A program made the translations under genes and the position numbers. A stretch of 64,000 bases of DNA from Amphirosellinia nigrospora. Taxonomy: Eukaryota > Ascomycota > Sordariomycetes > Xylariales > Xylariaceae. This document shows positions 10,001 to 21,980 of the stretch, one piece after another. The stretch spans positions 2,356,001 to 2,420,000 of the forward strand of contig SCHM01000003.1 in NCBI GenBank assembly GCA_004123355.1, in the 5' to 3' direction. The first letter of the stretch is position 1. Each line of letters begins with the position of its first letter. The notes under the pieces were generated by a model. The model made no database searches and was not told the DNA's origin. It saw nothing but the letters and a program-made list of their open reading frames with translations.

Positions 10001-12663
10001 ATAACTCAATAGAAGATAACATGATTCCTTACCGAAGCACCAAAACAACGAGTCTATACCACAGTCCTCTGTGAAAAGTCGTACAAGCAAAGGTCCAACC
10101 TGCCCTCTAAGCTTTCTGTCAGCTGCGGATAGGTCGACAGCCTGCATATGTTCCAAAAGCCAATACATCGCGTACTGGCGCAGTATCTCTTTACTACTCA
10201 ATACTTCGTCATTCAATATCACGAGACAAGTCAACACGATCTTGATGTCTGCATTTTCTGGATCGAGATGTATGTATTCCTTAAGCCTGGCGCCCATCTT
10301 TTGAAAAAAAAAGTCCTCGAATTGAAACCGGTTGTAAAGCTCTTTGGGGCAGACTGTGCTTAGAAAGTGTCGAACGATGTTGATCTCCGACTCCTGAATG
10401 AGTTGTGATCCTGATGATGGCGCTTCAATGTTCAATGTGGTATCCAGTGGACCCTCTCGCGTAGGTATCTGACTCTTGATCTCAGGATTGCGCCAGTCAA
10501 CTACACCCGAATCCGTGACACTAAATATCGGATATTTCTCTCTAAGCTTCTGTGCGAGCGGAAGTAGAGAGATAGTCGTTAACGCAGGGGACTCTTCGAC
10601 TTCTTCAGCTTCCTTAGCATGCGCTATCATACTAGATGTTTGCCGTCGCAGTAATGGTGGTGGCTGTTGCTCGCTTCGAAGTGTGAGGGAAGGGTCTCGG
10701 TGCTTCACAGTGAGAATCGCATCCATCATCTCGACAGGAAAGTAACGGCGACCGTTGTCGACCCAAAGAATGATCTCGTTGATCTCTTGAATCTCCTTAA
10801 TAGTACGGATGTTATTGAGACGGAGAAGCTCGGCTTTGATCTGGTCCATACGGGGTTTACCAGCCTCCTTTAAGACTTCCCTGATATCTTCAATGAGATC
10901 TACCTTGGCAAGCGCAGAGAGACTTGTATTCAGCGTGAAGTAGTCGCCAGCGCACTTATCTCGTAGCCCGTCCATGATGACTTGTCTCCATTCGGAAATT
11001 CCTCGTCTTCTCGTGTCTCGCAGCATTGGCATGGTATCCATCTGGGAAACGATGTACTTCTCAACATCCTGACCACTGTGCTTCGTGATTGGAACGTCCG
11101 CAAAGCTTATTCCACTGGCTTGGCCCAGGTAACCCGCAACTATTTCGGGTCTTGCTGTCAAGAATAGTCGTACTTTCGCTCGGTCAGCTTGCTTGGAGTA
11201 TTTTTGAAGCAATACCATAAGTTCCGGGTCTATGGTATCGATAAAAAGATAGAATGTTGTGTTTGAGTTTTGGAGTTCTTTATTGTTGAAAAAGAGTTGA
11301 TCCCAGAGATCGAGTGCTCCGTCAAAATTGTTTGCTCGTTCCACTACCCACGCTACCGATTTGGTCATTGCTTCGTATGATGTAGCGAGTTGCCAAAGTA
11401 ATGTTCTCGAGACCCGCTCCAGACATCCGCTCTCATCGTCATCATCGTCTGGCTTTCGCTTGTCGCCATCGGCGAAGTAATACGCCGCTACTACACGAGA
11501 CGATGGCGCTTCTGAGCCGAGTCGCCTTATTGACTTAATTGTATTGGCCATCACTACAGGAGACAGCCATATCAGATCAATATTCCATAGGTAATCGCAT
11601 ATAACATTTCACGTAAAGACTTACTTGATGTTTTCCCGGTACCTCCCGTGCCGCTGAGGACAAGGATGGATTCCTCAGGGTACTGAGCTGTAGCCCAGTG
11701 GGAGAACGTGTCCCGCCACCATGTACCCGTCCCCTCGACCAGCGAGTTCAAGCGGGTATCAAACGCTCTTTGCCAAGCGGGCACGGGCTCCCCATCACTA
11801 TCCAGTGCCGTTCCAGGGAAGCCTAAAGCCTTGGCTATAGAGCGGCGCCATCTTTTAGCTTCATCTTCGCGCTTCTGCTCCTTTTGCGTCTCGAGGATCA
11901 ACTTAACATCTCCGGCGCTATCACTGACAAGCCTGTAAGTTTGGGCGCTGACGAGCAGCGCCTCTTTCGAGTTAAGCTTGTCCATCATGCCCAATAGATC
12001 TTGGACGCCATCATCGTTGAGAAATAGCTGCCTCGTGAATAGGAGCATTTTATTGTGTTTGTGGCGCAACTTGATCGTGCGTTCACAGATTGCAACGAAG
12101 AGCCTCAGATTCTGAGATGCGAGGCGGGTTAACCTGCCATCCATTTTACCCTGGTAAGACTGCAGTCTCTCAAAGAAGTCAACACACTTTTCCAAAATCT
12201 CGGAAAGGTTAGCGAACGCCCCCTGATAACCTTGCCATGCTTGGATCACAAATGTGAAAGCATTGTAGCACATGCCTGCTGGAGCGAAGACCTATTGATA
12301 TATGTCAGCCGTTACTAGTCGAATAAAGGGCAGCATGGCACATACGTTGGATACGCCATCGGTGACAATACCGCCTATAGTACCTACGCACTGCAAAGTG
12401 GTCTCGACAATACTTTTGAACGTGCTATACTCTTCTGCCCTTGCCTCGTCCGCTTTTTGGACGCCATCGATATACTTTAGGACATCTTTAATAGACAATG
12501 TCTTTTGCACGTTTTTAGGATCACCACCCGCTAGCTCTATGACCTTAGCATGGACTTCTTTCCAGATAGCTTCGATTTCTTTCTGGTCAGCCAGATCTAT
12601 CTTGTTAGACTCGGAACCGGCGCTCATGCCACTGGTTGAGGGTTGGAGCGAAGCTGGTGACAT
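7091..12663 (-). CDS. NLR-like STAND protein: Goodbye domain, NACHT NTPase, TPR-like repeats, Cys-rich C-terminus
   Basis: A signal-transducing NTPase of the type used in fungal non-self recognition. Eight exons: 12663-12346, 12291-11625, 11553-10033, 9869-9677, 9611-9342, 9286-8077, 8006-7936 and 7803-7091. Domains in order: an N-terminal Goodbye-type helical domain (IWKEVHAKVIELAG, then FAPAGMCYNAF after splicing); a NACHT core with P-loop GTGGTGKTS at the exon 2/3 border, Walker B FYLFIDTID and sensor RLFLTARPE; a winged-helix-like part; a TPR-like region (about 9286-8077, with KRALELNPQNWHACHFVAG); and a C-terminal Cys-rich domain (CDGCDGQW, CVDC, then KKEHKFIEIPSWD) as in other fungal TPR STAND proteins. 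Bases are missing near 7194 and 9534. With both restored the exons sum to 1655 codons with every splice phase consistent. The seventh intron is an introner-like element. The ligand and any cell-death role are unknown. Confidence 0.85.
7804..7935 (-). mobile_element. Introner-like element, copy 2 (intron 7 of the NLR gene)
   Basis: A 132-nt intron, phase 0 (CAT ATG|TTA ACG), with the weak donor GTAGTT and acceptor GTGTTGTAG. Relative to the YIP1 copy it lacks about 14 bases after the donor but keeps TTTTCTTCCTGCTCTGGC, TCTCGAAGCTTCTGAAA in the middle and TGCGAGTGTTGTAG at the 3' end. The NLR reading frame is intact only if it is removed. Confidence 0.7.
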
Positions 12664-13616
12664 TTCGTCTTAATGGTAAAAAGACGGCAACTTTGTCTCA
12701 GAAGGCCAAAACATGGCACAGCACACAAAGATATCATAAGACGGAGAACTTCACGACGAAAGCCCTAGCCGAGATCTAAATTATTAATAGCTCGCTAGAA
12801 CGGAGACCCAATGTTTTGCGGCGAGAATCCATGTTGCTTGACTGTTAGTGTTAGTACTGTACATAGAATCCTGTGTTCCACACTGTCGGTGCAGCGAGAT
12901 GATTTGCTATGCTTTGACCGTTGGCAGTTAGCGTAGAAGGATGCTTCTTGCCGAGCAGGGGTTGTATTGGGGGCGGTTTTTGGGACAAGATGGAAACCCC
13001 ACTGCGAGCTGATCTAGGGCACCATTCCACCACCACCAGCACGTTCTATCGAGACTAATATTGGAGCTTAGCTCGGCGTTTGTTCCCCATTCATACATCC
13101 AGGTGTCATGACGTCCGTTTTCTGCAGATCATGGAAATACATCTGCTCAGCTAGTAATGGCAAAGGCGTGAGCGAAAATCGCAAAACATGAAGGCTTACA
13201 ATAGTCCGAGCTTTTCTTAATGCATCCCCTGAAACCGAGGACAGAGATGTGGCGTTTGTTTCACATGCCAGGAATACTGCTTCTCTAACACAGGATCAAT
13301 GATACCTTCCAACTTAGTCATAGAACTTAATGATTAAGTGGTATTATAGGCTTGTGGGTAGGGCTGAGGCTACCAGTAGTGTAGTCCCAGCCATACCTAT
13401 CCTTGCATCTCATTCAGTCAGCTCGGTTCTTCTCGAACGCTGTGCACACCATTGTTGAACGATTAATACATGGTTGGATTATGACAATGAATTGGCAGCC
13501 TTGTAATCAACAAAGTATGTACTATGGTCCGCAATCCGACGACGATGACGACGACGACGACTAGCCGCCGAGTCACACTGTGCTACTCACGTGCTGACAT
13601 GACTAATACCTCATCT
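12664..13616. other. Intergenic region, NLR promoter side
   Basis: Upstream of the NLR gene and downstream of the AA9 gene. Apart from a short GAC-type microsatellite I see no gene. Confidence 0.6.
13537..13561. repeat. CGA/GAC trinucleotide microsatellite
   Basis: About eight CGA units with one interruption (GATGAC) lie just beyond the 3' end of the AA9 gene, in non-coding sequence. Confidence 0.8.
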
Positions 13617-14482
13617 CTAGCATTTAATGACTGGTACGTTTCCGGGGGCGTTGTATGTCTTGCCACCGTTGTCAGGCTGGCCCATAGTTCCGTAGATGTT
13701 AATCAGGATGCTCGGGTCGCTCTGCTGGTAAGCGCCTGGGAAGCTGACGGTCTGGCTGGGCGTGAATGTGCCACTGCCGCTGATCTTGAGCTGGGCACAC
13801 GACATCTGCGACACATCGTAAGTTAGTTCATGACACCTTCATGTCAATACATCTCAAAATGGCTTACATAGAATTGAGCGCCCATGCTAGACTTGGCCGA
13901 GTGCAGTGCCAGGATCTCAACACGCATGAGGTAGTCGCCGGGCGCAATGCATTGCGGCATCTGGAACTTAACCCAACCTTGGTTCGAGATCATGTTATCA
14001 ACACCCCACACCTTGGATGAAGGGTTGAAGGTGTCTTCCCAAATCTTAAACCACTTCAGTCCGGTCTTGCTCGCCGTCGCAGCATTGTCAACCTTCGCAA
14101 GCCAAGCTGTGATGGGACCCTTGTGAGATTTGGCGATCGGGTTGTCGGGGTCGTTGGCGAATTGAGCACCACCAATGATGTGCCCAAAGTATGCGCCAAG
14201 GTTGTCTCCAGGGTTCACGTTGATAACCTTGTCGGAAGTTCTCCCCTGCTTCTGGCAGATAATGTCTTGAGAGCTGACATCGTAGACTGGGTTGTTGTCG
14301 TTCGGCGCACGCAAGCCAACCAGTGAGCCTTGCTTTTGGTCATTGACTGAGACTTCCTAGAGGTTTCGTTAACTGGGAGTGGCGCTCCGATTGCTAGCAT
14401 AGTTCTCATGACCTACTTGGAAGATACAGTGGGCCTCGGCTGAAATGGCAAACGCCAAAGTCGCAATGTAAGAGAGCTTCAT
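13617..14482 (-). CDS. AA9 lytic polysaccharide monooxygenase (GH61)
   Basis: A secreted copper enzyme that oxidatively cleaves cellulose or related glucans. Exons are 14482-14417, 14356-13868 and 13805-13617 with introns of 60 and 62 nt, giving 247 residues and no frame break. The signal peptide MKLSYIATLAFAISAEA is followed directly by His (HCIFQEVSV), the N-terminal copper-brace histidine. Other family residues are visible: the GAYFGHI region with a second His, LALHSA with the conserved His, and GAQFYMSCAQL with the Gln and axial Tyr. There is no linker or CBM1; the protein ends shortly after the core (NVPVIKC). An ACCTACCT motif lies about 55 bases upstream of the ATG. Substrate specificity cannot be read from sequence alone. 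Confidence 0.93.
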
Positions 14483-15088
14483 TTCTGCTAGGCTTGATTC
14501 GAAACCCCAGGAGCTGTCTTGGTGCTTGTAGGTCAGGTAAGCTACCTACCTGAATTCAGGGGGTGTAACTGGTGATTTATAGAAACCTCCATAGAGTTCG
14601 CCAATATCTAGGTACCATGGTCATAGAACCACGCCGGATAGGAATATGATACGCATGGCCATTTGCCGAAGAGCGGTGATAGATTACATGATACTATATC
14701 TATCGGGCCTTCTTAACTACTACATGGTATTCTTTTGGCCTTAGGGCAGGTTTGACAACATTCAAGGCCCTGCCTCTTCAGTCAAGCATAAGGGGGCGGC
14801 CCGGGAGAGCGAGGTAATTTATCCGGGTATTTGGAGCGCAACAAGTTGACTCGCTATTGATGCCGTGTGACGCAACCAATTCGGGGTCACACTACCGTAA
14901 TTTTCTAGGTCAAACATGATTGGGTTTTGCATTGCCCAAGGTTGACATGACATTGGTTCTTCGGTAGATTGGGCTGCCTTGGTACACTATGAGGCTATGG
15001 CGCTGATTGGTAGAATGGACGTGGAGGTCTCGTGTTTATGTAGTGAAAATCCGGGGAGCATGCACATCCCGTGGGGTCTAAATGAGGC

Positions 15089-15108
15089 GTTCGGCTACCG
15101 AGCCGAAC
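15089..15108. repeat. Short perfect inverted repeat, TTCGGC type
   Basis: GTTCGGCT and its reverse complement AGCCGAAC flank ACCG. Its outer half-site TTCGGC..GCCGAA is the same as in the longer palindrome at 60183-60208. Confidence 0.5.
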
Positions 15109-16476
15109 AGTTCATGCGATTCCCTATCTTGGAAGGTAGACTCTACAGCTGGTAGCACGCTAATTTATAATGTTTGGATAGCACACAAGAAAGCTGATGT
15201 TGACTCTGGAGAAAGGGGGAACACACACGAGTGGAAGGTGTCTGGCAATCAACGACTCGGAACCAGTATTACAATTAGCTCAAAATGATTGTGGGAGGAG
15301 GCGCCAAGGATTATGGCTTGTAAGACGGCATGTTGGATTATAGGGAGCCTCATCCTAACAGCTAATCATGGTTGTAGGAGGAAAAGTGTGGGGAGAGGTA
15401 CCAATATATTAGATTACTTTATTGACTGTCTCAAACTCCGCAAATACTGTCTATGAGTGCCAGGAACAGGGATCAGAGATCAGTTAGACAAAGAGACTCC
15501 TCGTATATAGCCATATGGTCACGTAGAGCCCACGGAGATGACTTCACTGGTCCTCTGTGCAACAACAGATGTTTACACCCTACCCTTGCGTGGATCGTGA
15601 CAATGAGTAACCAATATCAGGCACCCTATTCCACTTGACAACCCTTCAGGGTAACATAGTCCTTGCGGCGAGTATTTAAACTATAAGCTTTGTTGTTAAA
15701 AGAATTTAATAGTCCTAACACAATCTGGTCATTTAGTAGTCAGCTTTAAGTGTTATATTTATATATAAACTAAGCTATTTTTGTAATGGTAATATTTTTA
15801 GTTGTTCCCTTTTTCTTTTACTGCCTTTACATATATTTAGAGGATACAGTAACTAGTATTCAATATCGATACCTCTCCATTGTTTCACCTACATAGCTTG
15901 AAAAGTTGCCAATTCCTTGCCATGTAACCTTTAGTACAAAAGCACTTTCCCCTTCGTCTTTGATAGACGAACATATATACTATTATTAGTACTAGTTACG
16001 TTAAATATTAAGTCCTATAGCTTAAGCATTGAAATTTACCTTCAGCTTGATAAGCTAGTGTCACGTATTTGTGGATACGATCTAGCATAGGAAGTGAACC
16101 AGTGCACTCTCCAGAGGGGCTCAAGTAAAGTGTATTCAGATGATCTAAGGTAGAAGTTCTATATACTTGGGATAAGTGTGTCAAGATCCTATATATAGTA
16201 AACGATCACTCGGACTATAGTTAGGGCGAGCCCCAGTCCCTGGGCTCACCATAGACCCACTTATCCGTGACAGCTAGCTATATCAATAACAACAAGATAT
16301 TTTTTCCGGCTTGACATAATCTCAGCGAAGACGAGAAAGAACCAAACACCTCAAATCTAGGAGCCGATTCAAGTGTAACTTACTTAGACGTGGTTGAGCG
16401 GTATGCTTTAATTACAGCAGTTGATTAATCAAGTTGCGTTGCTTCCAAACACGGACCGGCAAATTAAACTTCAAAT

Positions 16477-16698
16477 ATGTTTAAATTGCCTATACGGCGG
16501 AAGAGCAGAAAGGGCTTCGGAATATCGACCATAGCAGCAAAAAACACCCCACCAGCAGTTCTATTTGCGGAATCCCCAGTGTACCATTGTGGTCAAGTAG
16601 TTTTCCAATTAGATGTTCAAGTCGACTACGCTGTCAACCGAAGACTGCTGCTGCTGCTGCGCGAAGCGGCCCAAAACATCTTTGTAAGCTGGTCCTAG
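16477..16698 (+). pseudogene. Possible SET-domain gene relic
   Basis: A 73-residue frame begins MFKLPIRRKSRKGFGISTIA and continues to LFAESPV. This resembles the entry of fungal SET domains (x-GKGxFAxxxIPxGTxIxxESP). No NHSC or other catalytic motif follows. The surroundings are AT-rich and non-coding. The match covers only about 30 residues, so it may be chance. Confidence 0.28.
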
Positions 16699-16978
16699 AT
16701 GTATACATCTTACCTTGGTTCTACACAACCACTCTCATAAAACATGGGGCCTTAGTATCCGACGAACAAGTTCGACTCTGGGCGGGTCCCTAAACATTGT
16801 GTGTTTACAGATTGCAGCGAGGTGTAAGTATCCCAAATAATTACGAAATTAAATTTCAAGCAGTACATAATGAACATCCAGCTGATGAGAAGAAAAAGGA
16901 ATGTCCCGCTAATCCGCCCCCATTCTTGACAGCGACAATCACAACACGGGCTAAAAAGAAGGGAGCCCCTCCGATAAC

Positions 16979-18678
16979 TTAAGCTCGCCAACGGAAACGA
17001 GGGTGCTTCCACTCAAGTCTCTCGAGCTCTACCTGCGAGAAGCGCTGCAGTTCAGCCTCGACATCCTTCGCGTCCCGTCTGTTATTATCCCACTTCATCC
17101 ACAGCACCTGAAGAGCCGAGATGATGAGGATCAGACTCGCCGCCGCGAGGTTAAGGCCGTTCCCGATCTTGTAATCCGGGGCGTCGAAGGGCAGATACGA
17201 CCACGTGGCGATGAGCCCGCCGATATTACCAAACATGACGTTCGTCCCGATGGCGATGCTTCGACTGCTATCGCTGACGACGACGGCCGAGGCTTGCGCG
17301 TTGGCGAGAGGCCCTACCGCGAAGCAGCTGATGGCCGTGAGGAAAGCCGCCGCGTACCGCACGTGGGGATCGTGGCTCGCCAGAAATAAGATGTACCCAA
17401 GCATGGTGAAAGGCGCGGTGGCGACCATGAAGATGGCGCGACGGTCGAAGCGCCAGCTGGCAAGCGAGAGCCCGACGACGAAGATGGCGCCTAGCACATA
17501 AGGGGGCACGGTGAAGAGCTGCTTTTGGATGGTCGTCTTGTCCGGGTATATGGTGGCGACGATGGTGGGGGTAAAGAACGACAGCCCCTGCACCGTGATG
17601 TTGTTAAGAAGGAAGATGAACGCTGTCGATAACACGATTGGGTTCCAGACGCCGAGCCACAGCTTCTTCCTGTCCGGCGTGTCGAGCACGCTCGTCTGCG
17701 ACATTCGCTCGGATTTCACGCGCGCGATGGCTAATTCCTTCTCCTCCTGCGTTAGCCACCGTGCCGTCTCGGGACGATCCGTTAGCGTGAAGAAGGCAAT
17801 GATGGATAGCCCGATTGTGATGATCCCCTCGATCCCGAAGATCATTCGCCACGAGCGTAGGCTGCCGAAGTGGTCGAGCGTGAGGATTGCTGATGCCAGG
17901 AGACCGCCGAAAGCACCGGCGAGAGGTGCCATGACGATGAATAGCGATAGTCGGAAAGTCAGCTCTGATCTACGGTACCATCGTGATAAGTAATAGGAGA
18001 TGCCTGCCCGTAGTTAGTCCCGCCCGCGTATTTTAATTCCGTTGTCGGTAGCTTCTTATTTGAGGCGAACATACCTGGCATCATCCCAGCCTCGAAAATG
18101 CCGAGCACAAACCGGACCCCGGAGGCCGAAGCGCTGTCGTGGACGAAGGCTGTTCCCAGAGAAGAGATTCCAAAGCCGAGAGATATGGCGGGTAGAAACC
18201 AGCCGGGACCTATCCATTTGCAAGCAAGATTGGAGGGAATTTCGAAGACGATATAGCTGATGTAGAAAATGGACAAGACCGAGTTGTAACCATCTCCAGT
18301 CAGACCAAGGTCCGTCTCGAACAGCGAGACGGCATTTCCTATATTCTATCGTTAGGGGTTTCGCTCAAAACTCTACGAGGAGGTAGCAAACCAATATTAG
18401 CGCGGTCAATGAAGCAGAATAGATATAGAATCGACACGGTTGGGACGATCATATAATCAAGTTTCTTCCGCAGTTTCCTCTCGGCTTCGGGATCGATTAA
18501 TACGAGAGACTCATCTTGACTGTAGATTTGTTAGCCCATTCGTAGTTAATCTAATTTCGTGGTTTACTCACCTATCTATTGCTGTGAGATCCTTCTCCGC
18601 AGCACCCTTCTCTATATCGGGCGCCGTCTCCACCATCTCCGACTGCGCCCTATCGCCCGAGTCGTCGCGCTTAGACAT
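16979..18678 (-). CDS. MFS permease, anion:cation symporter family (Dal5/Tna1-like)
   Basis: A plasma-membrane transporter of the allantoate/nicotinate type; the substrate is unknown. Exons are 18678-18572, 18519-18392, 18338-18075 and 18003-16979; introns are 52, 53 and 71 nt, giving 507 residues with an intact frame. A charged N-terminal tail is followed by RKKLDYMIVPTVSILYLFCF and IDRANIGNA, the hallmark of the family's first helix. The loop 2-3 region has FEIPSN, helix 4/5 has GIFEAGMMPGISYYLSRWY (formed across the third intron), and DRPETARWLTQEE marks the central loop. Roughly twelve hydrophobic segments are seen. The start at 18678 (MSKRDD) is preferred over upstream in-frame ATGs at about 18693 and 18765; those would add up to about 29 residues. 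Confidence 0.9.
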
Positions 18679-20836
18679 GCTTGTCGCAACCATTGTCGAA
18701 TTGAAGTTCCTGATAGGCCCGCGCGATGAGACACGATTGATTGACTTGGAGACGCCCTCAAGCAAGCTAGATTGGCTCGTAACCCAAGGGATGTCTTATA
18801 TTAACATCGAGCGCGATCTTCTATCTCGAGAACCACGTTAAACGCCGGAATTATAATCCCCCACCAAACGCACGGATCAACGGCATTGGTTACATAGCGT
18901 ACGCGCGGAAATGTCCTATCTGGGCCTATGACCGCATTCCAGCCACTGAGAATTTGTCAAAACGAGTGACGAAGCCGGGAGCCGGGGTGAGGCAACTAGG
19001 GTCCGAGCCGGGGTTAGTTGGATGACTTTTGGAGTACGCGGGGGAAGATCAATCAGACGAAACTGAGAGGTCGACCACTCATCCAGGACAGAAAACACTG
19101 CACTGTACAGATCCAGGCAGAATAATGGTTATTTCTTTGGAAATCTGGTGATTACAACGTTTGTTGTGCACTGTAGCATTATACACTACGGTCATTCTAG
19201 CTAGGGACGTCGAAACATCATGAGCTTAGTAGGAAACCCCCCATGACGGCATTAAGTTGCACACTGCGATGAACAAGGGGAATATTGTCAGATTCGGCAG
19301 TAAATATCGGGATGATTGTGCCTCGATTTACCCTTTACCGCTGGCATATGTAATGGCCGGTATAATTGGCGGCCAAGACTTGAGGCTCTGGTGGGCAGCT
19401 TCGTCATCAAACCAAGCAAGGGTTGGAAGTATCATACATCTCTTCACATTTATGTCCAGTAGTTCCCGGCCGTTGACTTTGTCATCCCGTTGTTGTTCCA
19501 GCGATACCTTAGTCAGACGGTACCACTATATAGGAGATAACTCGGTCATAGGCAATCAGTCACCTCTAATTCCAAAATAGGCTGGCTAGACGTATCTTAG
19601 GTTAGGCATAATGGAGAGCTAACGGCTAGCGATGGGCACATTAGATGCTCTCTGAAATTACAACTATCACTCCGTGTTGCTAAGTGGCGATGGGGTTTCT
19701 TGGAGTGCCAATCTGTATGACAAGGGCTTGTGCTCAAGTGGTTGGAACTTGGTGTACTATTCAGCTAATAATCTCTTTGAGGTCTTTGGTTTCCTATTTC
19801 TGACTTCAATGTAACCTTGCCCAGAGCTCCTTATTTATAGACAGTACTCGAGGCCTGGCTCGCGGTCTCGTAGCTAGTGGCTATGTGGCTTTTCCATTCA
19901 TCGAGTATGATTCTTCAACGAAAAGATCAAGATGCCACTGACGATTGAGAGAGAGAAGCGAGTGAGATGAGGGATACGTATCTGCATGCTTCTGTGAATA
20001 TTTGCTCAAGAGATTCGGAAAAAACCCTCTGAAGGGCTCTTTCGCAGCCGTTGACCACAAGACTCGGACATGGCAGTTTTAAGGCCTCATTTTTTGGGTA
20101 GCATCCCATCAATAACAAGCCTGTTGCCTGTGATTGATGTTCTGTTTTGAAAGACACGCTTAGCAAGAGAGAGGAGCTCATTTTATTAGGTGTGAAACCA
20201 AGCTTAGCTCGTGCAATCGCATAGTGCGGAGAACATCTTTTATTCGTATCGCCCAATTAGAATTCTAGTCTCGCTACATTTTCGTAAAGGCATGTGCGGT
20301 ATTTCGTCGCTTGGACGTTGGGTGTGAAGGCACACTGAGTCTGGCTTACCTTTCACCTACTATGATGCTATACTGACGAACGGCCGTCATTGAATGCGTT
20401 TCGATACCGACGCCAGATTACTATGCAGGGGAGGCGAGGCGATGTGTTGTGAGCAATGAAGAGGGGAGTTTGGGGACGAGGGTGTATAAATTGTTGCTTG
20501 ACGATGACAGGGGATATGCGGGGTCTAAGCACTACCTTGGAGCCGCATCTTGGGATATATGCTATCCAACATTCTCCCTACAACATAGGACGAGGGTAAG
20601 ATGATTTGATAGTATCAAGCCATCAGCTCCGAGTGCCTGTTGCTGATTTGTGATTTTGTCTTGGGTTCCACAATGGGATTAAGGCCAATCATAACCATTT
20701 TGGTTGCAGTGACTCTATCACACATTTTGAACCCACAATGCCAACGCTGTCGTCATTTACAAGGGTGGGTATGTTGCTATATCCAGCCGGGCCAAGCGTC
20801 GCAAGCTGTTTCGCCGACAAGAGGCATTGCTCTGCC
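18679..20836. other. Intergenic region without recognisable genes
   Basis: About 2.1 kb between the MFS start and the YIP1 stop. Open frames of about 100 codons occur at 19257-19580 (+) and 19927-20256 (-), but neither shows a known domain, splice support or family motifs. Confidence 0.5.
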
Positions 20837-21980
20837 TCACGATAAATTGGCTGCCTTCGCTAGACTGCCTGATCCACGGCTGCTGAAAATGCTCATGATC
20901 CCAAACCCGACGTAAAAAAGTGCGAGAGGGTAGGCTACCAGTATTCTCATTTGCCGCATTCTTCCAACCGCGCAGAACAAGCCACTGGCACTGGTTGTGC
21001 ACCACATAATGGCCGCGGTCGTCAAAATGTACCCAAAGGGGCTATCCATAGGCATCACAATGCCCACCAAGCTGACTAGCACAAGTGGTAGAAGGCAATA
21101 TCCGAGTACGCTTGCACTCCTTACAAATGTCAAGGTACTACTGAGGTGACCCTTGGGGTCGTCATGGCCGCCAGCGGTTGGGTCGCCAGGATATCCCGAC
21201 CCTGGCGCATACCCTGACGATGCATGCCCAGTCGATGTAGAATCCGGACCGTCTGGAGACATCAACGATAAGATTGTGTGTAATGCGATGGAACCCATTA
21301 ACGCTAATCCGTAGATGTAGCCAAAATGCTGCAACACTCGGAGTCAGTAATTGTCATTTGGAGCTGATTTCCCAGGGTTTTAGAAGCTTCGGGATACTCT
21401 CTTGCCCCAGAGAGTAAATCTCGCGCTTTATTATTTGCCAAAGCAAGAAGAAAACAATTCCGAGAATCACTTACCACCTTCCCACTGAGAAGCAAGAACG
21501 TGCCGAAAAGGAGGAAAAAGAGAATAGGTCCCGCCAGATCTGAGTCGTCCATGATGTGCTGGTCGATGCGCGCAAACGGATTAAGGACAGCTATAGTCTA
21601 CATTCCACGTTAGTCTCATGCAAACGCAAACGTTGGGCTGTGTCGTTCTCAGATCTCACCTTCATTTGGATATGCCCCCAGTTCACACCTAATTCTTCTA
21701 ATAACGGCGGTTCGCCATCGTAACCCTCTGTCGAGAAAGCAGCGATCCAGCCGGTCCGTAATCCGCCCTGTTCTCCCATACGCCCGCTCACACCCTGCGC
21801 GCCGCCAAATCCGCCATAGCCGCTTGGGCCTGGTGGAGGTGCTCCGTACCCGTAGGGTTGTGCGCCGGCTCCTTGTGGTGGGACGCCTGGAGAGTAGGAG
21901 GATGGGTAGAATTGTAGGTTTTGGGCAGGAGCACCGCCACCATATTGATTTGTAGGAGGCGCTCCGTAGTACTGCGACAT
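20837..21980 (-). CDS. YIP1: YIP1-family Golgi/ER membrane protein
   Basis: A Rab-interacting membrane protein needed for ER-to-Golgi vesicle transport. Exons are 21980-21660, 21597-21475 and 21328-20837, giving 311 residues and no frame break. The N-terminus is a Gly/Pro/Tyr/Gln-rich cytosolic tail ([16 protein letters not shown]). It is followed by the conserved [15 protein letters not shown], then [21 protein letters not shown], the Yip1 signature preceding the membrane part. The C-terminal half holds about five hydrophobic helices ([28 protein letters not shown] and others). The first intron is 62 nt. The second (146 nt) splits KV|HFGYIYG and is the best-preserved introner-like element of the window. 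The gene is divergent from PAM16, with 716 bases between start codons. Confidence 0.93.
21329..21474 (-). mobile_element. Introner-like element, copy 3 (intron 2 of YIP1), reference copy
   Basis: A 146-nt intron, phase 0, donor GTAAGT and acceptor GTGTTGCAG, with branch point TTACTGAC. Blocks shared with other copies: GATTCTCGG after the donor, TTTTCTTCTTGCTTTGGCAA, CGAAGCTTCTAAAACCCT, and ATTACTGACTCCGAGTGTTG before the acceptor. It also holds a possible hairpin, ACTCTCT...AGAGAGT with a six-base loop. The junction GTG|CAT is not a proto-splice site. Confidence 0.8.

Larger units (their letters stand above)
14483..16978. other. AT-rich intergenic region
   Basis: About 2.5 kb between the AA9 promoter and the 3' end of the MFS gene. 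It is strongly AT-rich around 15.66-16.1 kb. It contains a TTCGGC palindrome (15089-15108) and a possible SET-domain relic (16477-16698), and otherwise nothing I can name. Confidence 0.55.

Noticed and set aside
19927-20256. 109-codon minus-strand frame between MFS and YIP1
   Set aside because: No recognisable motif, no flanking exon and no similarity to any family I know; kept as intergenic.
12664-20836. Secondary-metabolite gene cluster around AA9, MFS and NLR
   Set aside because: No polyketide synthase, peptide synthetase, terpene cyclase or tailoring enzymes are present; an MFS gene and a velvet gene 29 kb away do not make a cluster.
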